Below, piece by piece: positions 40,847 through 44,796 of a stretch of DNA of 44,796 nucleotides. The position numbers and the translations under genes were made by a program. Every line of letters starts with the position of its first letter. The stretch's first letter is position 1. Source of the DNA: Catenulispora rubra. GTDB taxonomy: Bacteria; Actinomycetota; Actinomycetes; Streptomycetales; Catenulisporaceae. The stretch is taken from contig NZ_JAACYW010000068.1 of the NCBI RefSeq assembly GCF_015356825.1, positions 1 through 44,796 of the forward strand. Reading direction: 5' to 3'. The notes beneath the pieces were generated by a model. That model was not told where the DNA came from, searched no databases, and saw only the letters and a list, made by a program, of their open reading frames with translations.

Positions 40847-42292
40847 TTGGCCACACGGTTCTCGGCAACGGCGGCGGCGATCGGGCTGGTGGGCGGGGTG
40901 CTCGCCGCCTCGCCGGTGGGCGCGGCGACGGCGGCGGCGCGTCCGGTGCCCTTAGGCCCCGCGTCCTTAGGTCCGGCGCGCTTAGGTCCCGCGCCCTTAA
41001 GCCCGGCGGCGGGGTCGGGCTCCATCCCCTACTCGGTCGCCGATCCGGACACCGCGCCCCGGCCGGTGGTCACGATCGTGATCGGCGGCGTGCAGCTGCT
41101 GATGCTGCTGGACACCGGCTCGACCGGGATCCGCGTGGCGGCCGACAAGATCCCCTCCGGCGCGGTCACGGTCACCGGCCCGGCCGCGGCCTACGGCTAC
41201 GGCAGCGGCATCCAGCTGCACGGCGACCAGGCCGACGCCGACGTGGTCATGAACGGCTACCACACCGGTCCGCTGCCGATCGAGCTGGTCCGCTCCACCG
41301 ACTGCTTCGCGGACAAGCCGAACTGCCCGGCCGCGCACGGCGCCAGGCCCGCGATGTTCGGCGGCGTCCTCGACGGCATCATGGGCGTCAGCCCCGAGGA
41401 GATCTCCGGGCTGGTGAACCCGCTGTGGGCGCTGCACGACGCCGCCGGCGACCACATCGGCCGGCAGTTCGCGGTGAGCTACGACCCCTCGCAGGTCAGC
41501 GGTGAGATCCGGCTGAACGTCCCGGCCGCCGGCTACGGCCTGGCGCAGCTGCCGAGGACCCCGGCGGGCAGCCACCGGCACGTGCGGTCGGCGCGGCTGC
41601 CGGCGGCGCCGCCGTCGTGGAACCCGCGGGCCGTGCAGACCTGCGTCGAGGGCGCCGGGCTGGTGAAGAACTGCGGCCCGGCGATGTTCGACACCGGGAC
41701 CCCGGAGTTCGCGCTCAACGTGCCCGGCGGTCCGGCGGGCACCTGGCCGGCGGGGCGCTCGCTGCTCGTCGGCGTCCCGGCGGCCGGCTGGTCAGCCGCC
41801 TACAGCACCGGCTCGGGCACCGGCGTCACCGTGGCCGACGCGCCCTCGACCACGACCTCCGGCACGCTGATCGGGTTCCCGGCGTTCGCGCAGGGTCCGA
41901 TCCGCTTCGACCTGGAGGCCGGGACTGTCGGGTTCCCGGTCCACTCGGGGCCGGTTTCGGCTCTGGCTCCGGCGCCGCAGCAGGGCGGCCTGGTCGAGGC
42001 GCCGGCGGACCCGGCCTCGGCTCCGGTCGCGGTCCCGGCCCCGGCCCCGGCCGCCGTGCCCGTCGCCGCGCCTCAGCACCCTGCGACGACACCCTCCGCG
42101 CCCCAGCACGCGACGCCCAAGAAGCGCCACCCGGGGCTGCCCTTCCACAAGACCGGCAAGAAGGCCCGCAGCCTTCCCGACACCGGAGTCCCCATGTCAG
42201 CAGCCCTCGGCGCGGTCACCGCGCTGACCGCACTACTCGCGGGCATCGGCACCGTCCGGGCCGCGCGCCGCCGCACCGACCGCGAGGCCTGA
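40847..42292 (+). CDS. Cell-wall-anchored pepsin-like aspartic protein with LPDTG motif
   Basis: 481 aa. An N-terminal signal peptide (hydrophobic AIGLVGGVLAASPVGAATA) precedes a catalytic-type domain with two aspartic motifs, LLDTGSTG near residue 90 and MFDTGTPEF near 285, as in bilobal aspartic proteases. A proline/alanine-rich stalk follows, then KKARSLPDTG, a hydrophobic helix and an RAARRRTDREA tail: a sortase anchor signal. Near the N-terminus a 15-bp repeat encodes L-G-P-A units, each containing a rare TTA leucine codon. TTG 40847 is the likeliest start because it gives a normal signal peptide, though its ribosome site is weak. Activity is inferred from the motifs. Confidence 0.8.
   Translation: MATRFSATAAAIGLVGGVLAASPVGAATAAARPVPLGPASLGPARLGPAPLSPAAGSGSIPYSVADPDTAPRPVVTIVIGGVQLLMLLDTGSTGIRVAADKIPSGAVTVTGPAAAYGYGSGIQLHGDQADADVVMNGYHTGPLPIELVRSTDCFADKPNCPAAHGARPAMFGGVLDGIMGVSPEEISGLVNPLWALHDAAGDHIGRQFAVSYDPSQVSGEIRLNVPAAGYGLAQLPRTPAGSHRHVRSARLPAAPPSWNPRAVQTCVEGAGLVKNCGPAMFDTGTPEFALNVPGGPAGTWPAGRSLLVGVPAAGWSAAYSTGSGTGVTVADAPSTTTSGTLIGFPAFAQGPIRFDLEAGTVGFPVHSGPVSALAPAPQQGGLVEAPADPASAPVAVPAPAPAAVPVAAPQHPATTPSAPQHATPKKRHPGLPFHKTGKKARSLPDTGVPMSAALGAVTALTALLAGIGTVRAARRRTDREA
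40951..41010 (+). repeat. 15-bp in-frame repeat, 4 units, each with a TTA codon
   Basis: Units of CTTAGGTCCCGCGCC type lie at 40951-40965, 40966-40980, 40981-40995 and 40996-41010. In the reading frame they place TTA at 40952, 40967, 40982 and 40997. Confidence 0.93.
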
Positions 42293-42487
42293 TCCGGGCA
42301 GCGATGCCTCAGGCTGGTGGACCCGGTGCTGCCCCAGATCGTGGCGGCAGCCGAACAGCGACCACTTGTGGCCGTCGCAGAGGTCGTGGGTCGACGCGGC
42401 GGCGGTGATCGGCGCGAGTGAGGCGGCGACGACTGTGGCGGCGGCGAGCAGGCGCGCGACGCTTCGGGGGCTGATGAGAGACTTCAT
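42233..42487 (-). CDS. Small secreted peptide, hypothetical
   Basis: 84 aa at most. ATG 42487 opens a frame with a convincing signal peptide (SVARLLAAATVVAASLAPITAAAS), followed by THDLCDGHKWSLFGCRHDLG with two cysteines that could form one disulphide. GGAGG lies very close to the start. The frame runs 60 nt into the 3' end of the LPDTG protein gene on the other strand. I know no family for it. It could be a small extracellular peptide; the region otherwise has no gene between 42293 and 42642. Confidence 0.5.
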   Translation of the reverse strand: MKSLISPRSVARLLAAATVVAASLAPITAAASTHDLCDGHKWSLFGCRHDLGQHRVHQPEASLPGSGLAVGAAARGPDGADARE

Positions 42488-42642
42488 GCCCTCCAGATTC
42501 TCGATCCATCGGGCTCAATGCCGCATTCGTTGCTCCGAACGGATGGCTGTCCGGAGTGCTCGTGGACAGTGGCGCGGGAATGATCACCTCCGCGCAGTGG
42601 TTGTTCGCTAGGACCACTGTTGCTTCCCAGGAGGGGTGCGGA

Positions 42643-43566
42643 ATGCGGATTCTCGTCGTCGGAGCCGGGGCCACCGGCGGATACTTCGGTGGGCGGCTGG
42701 CCCAGGCCGGGCGGGACGTGACGTTCTTGGTCCGCGAGGGCCGGGCCCGCACGCTGCGCGAGCGCGGCCTGCGGATCGTCGGGCTCGGCGAGCAGACCGT
42801 GCTGGAGCCGAAGCTGGTCACCGCCGACACCGTCGAGGGGCCCTACGACCTGGTGCTGCTCACGGTGAAGGAGTCCGGCCTGCTCGGCGCGGTGGCGGAC
42901 CTGGCGCCCGCCGTCGGCCCGGACACGCTGATCCTGCCGGTGCTCAACGGGATGCGGCAGATCGACGTGCTGGTCGAGCGCTTCGGTGAGGACGCGGTGC
43001 TTGGCGGCATCGCCTACGTCATGACCACGCTCGACGCCGACGGCGACATCCTGCGGCTGGCGCCGATGCACCGCGTCGCCTACGGCCGCCGCGACGGGAG
43101 CCTCGACGACCGGATCCGGGCCGTGCACGCCGAGCTGTCCGACGCCGGGTTCGATACCGCGCTGTCCGAGCGGATCCTGTCGGGGATGTGGTCGAAGTGG
43201 ACGTTCATCGCCGCGCTCGGGGCGGTTTGCGTGCTTGGCAACGGCACCGTCGGCGAGGTCGCGGGGGTGAGTGGCGGTGCGGCGCTGGCGGAGACGGTCC
43301 TGGCCGAGGGCGCGTCGGTTGCGGCGGCGGCCGGATATCCGGTCTCGGACAAGGAACTGGACGTCTACCGGGGCATGCTCACCGAGCAGGACAGCGACGA
43401 CACCTCTTCGCTGTTCCGCGACTTGTCCGTGGGCCTGCCGGTCGAGGCCGAGCAGATCTTCGGCGACCTGGTGGCGCGCGGCGAGGCGCTGGGCGTCGCG
43501 GTGCCGTCGCTGGCTGCGGTGGCGGTTCGGCTTCGGGTGCACAACGTGCGGGTGGCCGGGGCGTAA
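42643..43566 (+). CDS. 2-dehydropantoate 2-reductase family (PanE/ApbA) oxidoreductase
   Basis: 307 aa. An N-terminal NADP-binding Rossmann motif MRILVVGAGATGGYFGGRLA, VREGRA after the second strand, LLTVKESG, and a LPVLNGMRQIDVL motif match ketopantoate reductases. The C-terminal domain has the catalytic-type lysine in SGMWSKWTFIAALGA, and DVYRGMLTEQDSDDTSSLFRDL for the usual substrate-binding SSM.QD region. Ketopantoate reductase makes pantoate for coenzyme A, but many paralogues act on other 2-oxo acids. ATG 42643 follows a strong GGAGGGG; the frame stays open to 42556. It stands alone. Confidence 0.88.
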   Translation: MRILVVGAGATGGYFGGRLAQAGRDVTFLVREGRARTLRERGLRIVGLGEQTVLEPKLVTADTVEGPYDLVLLTVKESGLLGAVADLAPAVGPDTLILPVLNGMRQIDVLVERFGEDAVLGGIAYVMTTLDADGDILRLAPMHRVAYGRRDGSLDDRIRAVHAELSDAGFDTALSERILSGMWSKWTFIAALGAVCVLGNGTVGEVAGVSGGAALAETVLAEGASVAAAAGYPVSDKELDVYRGMLTEQDSDDTSSLFRDLSVGLPVEAEQIFGDLVARGEALGVAVPSLAAVAVRLRVHNVRVAGA

Positions 43567-43654
43567 CGCTTTCGTGGTCGATCGGTGGGGCTGGGCGTAA
43601 CGCTGCCGCATAGTTATGCCCGGTCCGTTAGCCTCCTTCGATATCAGGGCGCTT

Positions 43655-43710
43655 CTTGTCAGTGTCCTTGGTTGTGTTCTTGGTCGTGCGCTTGGTAGTG
43701 CTCTTGTCAG
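43655..43710 (+). repeat. 12-bp imperfect tandem repeat, 4.7 units, upstream of the last gene
   Basis: Units CTTGTCAGTGTC, CTTGGTTGTGTT, CTTGGTCGTGCG, CTTGGTAGTGCT and a partial CTTGTCAG occupy 43655-43710, ending just before the GGAGGGGG ribosome site of the next gene. It is non-coding in that gene's frame. Confidence 0.85.
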
Positions 43711-43728
43711 AGGCCGGAGGGGGCTGAC

Positions 43729-44796
43729 GTGGCTGTCGTGGGGAGGTTTGGGGCTCGGGGACGGCGTGCGGCTGCGGTGCTGGTGCCGGCGGTCGTGTGC
43801 GTCGCCGCCTTCGGGTACGGGCTGCCCAAGCTCGCGTCGTACCACGGGGTGTTGGGCACTTTCCGGGCGCTGACTTCGGGTTGGGCGGTGCTGGTCCTGG
43901 CTGCTGCGGCGCTGAACCTGCTCGCGAACTGGGTGTTTATTGCCGCCGCGATTCCCGGGCTGCCGTTGCGGCGCGCGGCTGCGGTGAATTTGGCGTCGAC
44001 GGCTGTGGCGAATACGGTGCCGGCGGGCGGCGCGGTGTCGGTCGGGGTGAGTTGGCGGATGCTGTCGAGTTGGGGGCTGAGTCGGCGGTCGTTCGCGGTG
44101 TACACCGGGGTCACCGGGGTGTGGAGCACGTTGGCTAAGTTGGCGACGCCTGCGGTGGTGGTGCTGGTGTTGGCTGGCACCGGGCGGCTGACGTCGGGCA
44201 ATGGGGCTGTCGCGACTTTGTGCCTGGGTGCGGCGATCTGCGCTGGCGCGTTTGTTGGTGGTGTGGCGGTGGTTCGCCGCTCGCTGCATGACGAGCGCGC
44301 GGCGCACGCCGTCGGGCGTGGTGCGCAGCGGTGGGCCGACCGCGTGTTCCGGCTGGCGCATCGCACGGCGCCGACGACGATCGCGGCGGTGGTGGTGCGT
44401 TTTCGTGATGATTCGGTGGAGCTGCTGCGGGCTCGGAGCACACGGCTGACGCTGGCGAGCATCGGGAACGACCTGGGCTGGCTGCTGGTGTTCCAGACGT
44501 GCTTGCTGGCGTGCGGGGTGCCGCAGTCGCAGGTTCCGTGGAGCCGGTGTCTGGCCGGCTTCGCGCTCGCGCGGGTGCTGTCGGCGGTGCCGGTGACGCC
44601 GGGCGGGGTCGGCGTGATCGAGCTGGGGCTGACGGCGTACCTGGCCGTCGGGCTGGACCCGGCGGGGGCCGCGCGGGTTACGGCGGCGGTGTTGTTGGCG
44701 CGGGGGCTGACGTATGTGTTGCCGATTCCTTTGGGGGCTGTGGCTTATGCGGGGTGGCGGTTGCGGCGGCCGGGTGGGCGGAATGCTGTGCGGGGC
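43729..44796 (+). CDS. Lysylphosphatidylglycerol-synthase-type transmembrane protein (UPF0104/flippase-like), 3' end beyond window
   Basis: 356 codons to the window edge, no stop. About six to eight hydrophobic segments, starting with AAAVLVPAVVCVAAFGYGL and AVLVLAAAALNLLANWVFIAAA. The family hallmarks are NLASTAVANTVPAGGAVSVG in the first half and VPVTPGGVGVIELGLTAYLAVGL in the second. These domains occur in MprF-like lipid flippases and many actinobacterial paralogues; transport of a lipid-linked substrate is plausible but unproven. GTG 43729 is chosen because GGAGGGGG lies just upstream. Codons here end in T more often than in the NRPS genes. Confidence 0.85.
   Translation, partial: MAVVGRFGARGRRAAAVLVPAVVCVAAFGYGLPKLASYHGVLGTFRALTSGWAVLVLAAAALNLLANWVFIAAAIPGLPLRRAAAVNLASTAVANTVPAGGAVSVGVSWRMLSSWGLSRRSFAVYTGVTGVWSTLAKLATPAVVVLVLAGTGRLTSGNGAVATLCLGAAICAGAFVGGVAVVRRSLHDERAAHAVGRGAQRWADRVFRLAHRTAPTTIAAVVVRFRDDSVELLRARSTRLTLASIGNDLGWLLVFQTCLLACGVPQSQVPWSRCLAGFALARVLSAVPVTPGGVGVIELGLTAYLAVGLDPAGAARVTAAVLLARGLTYVLPIPLGAVAYAGWRLRRPGGRNAVRG

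Overview
The window comes from a high-G+C actinomycete. Codon third positions are overwhelmingly G or C, GTG and TTG starts are common, Shine-Dalgarno sites are strong, and it carries a sortase-type LPDTG protein and an MbtH/NRPS system. I cannot name the genus from sequence alone. Most of it (about 1-36.3 kb) is a nonribosomal peptide synthetase (NRPS) cluster that I do not recognise as a known pathway; the rest (36.3-44.8 kb) is ordinary flanking chromosome.

Cluster layout. 1-2870: a left-edge FAD aromatic-type monooxygenase (cut by the window) diverging from a cytochrome P450. 2910-6310: a triple 15-bp repeat that also encodes a tiny leader ORF, then a C-A-PCP module (NRPS1) whose adenylation domain has lost the core A3 loop and the catalytic A10 lysine. 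6349-9364: a self-contained PadR regulator / two DUF1048 proteins / small ORF / ABC exporter operon ending in a strong terminator. 9479-34484: the main biosynthetic operon, MbtH, a free-standing A-PCP didomain, an FAD oxidoreductase, NRPS2 (C-A-PCP-E-C-A-PCP), NRPS3 (C-A-PCP-E-C-A-PCP), NRPS4 (C-A-NMT-PCP-TE) and a type II thioesterase, closed by two adjoining hairpins. 34454-36250: a decayed phytanoyl-CoA-dioxygenase-like pseudogene, a proline-3-hydroxylase-like 2-oxoglutarate oxygenase on the minus strand, and a divergent free-standing PCP.

How the parts would work together (inference). By colinearity the line is NRPS1-NRPS2-NRPS3-NRPS4, six modules, with D residues at positions 2 and 4, an N-methyl residue at 6 and thioesterase release or cyclisation. 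The first module probably cannot activate its own amino acid, so a trans supply from the free A-PCP (with the FAD oxidoreductase acting on the carrier-bound residue) and/or the free PCP (with the hydroxylase) is the most interesting hypothesis. P450 and FAD monooxygenase are tailoring candidates and the ABC pair is the likely exporter/self-resistance. An 18-bp palindrome (TGTCCCG-N4-CGGGACA type) lies at three separate cluster promoters, suggesting one regulator for the whole cluster that is not encoded in this window.

Flank. A secreted hypothetical protein, an MFS transporter fragment broken by a 17-bp duplication, a GntR-tmpA-tmpB-like phosphonate-degradation operon with twin operators, a double-VOC protein, an LPDTG-anchored pepsin-like protein with four TTA codons, a small secreted peptide, a PanE/ApbA-type reductase and a partial membrane flippase-like protein. 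A cross-cutting oddity is the number of short in-frame tandem repeats (mainly 15 bp, also 9, 12 and 6 bp) in unrelated genes. No tRNA, rRNA, CRISPR array or intact mobile element was seen.
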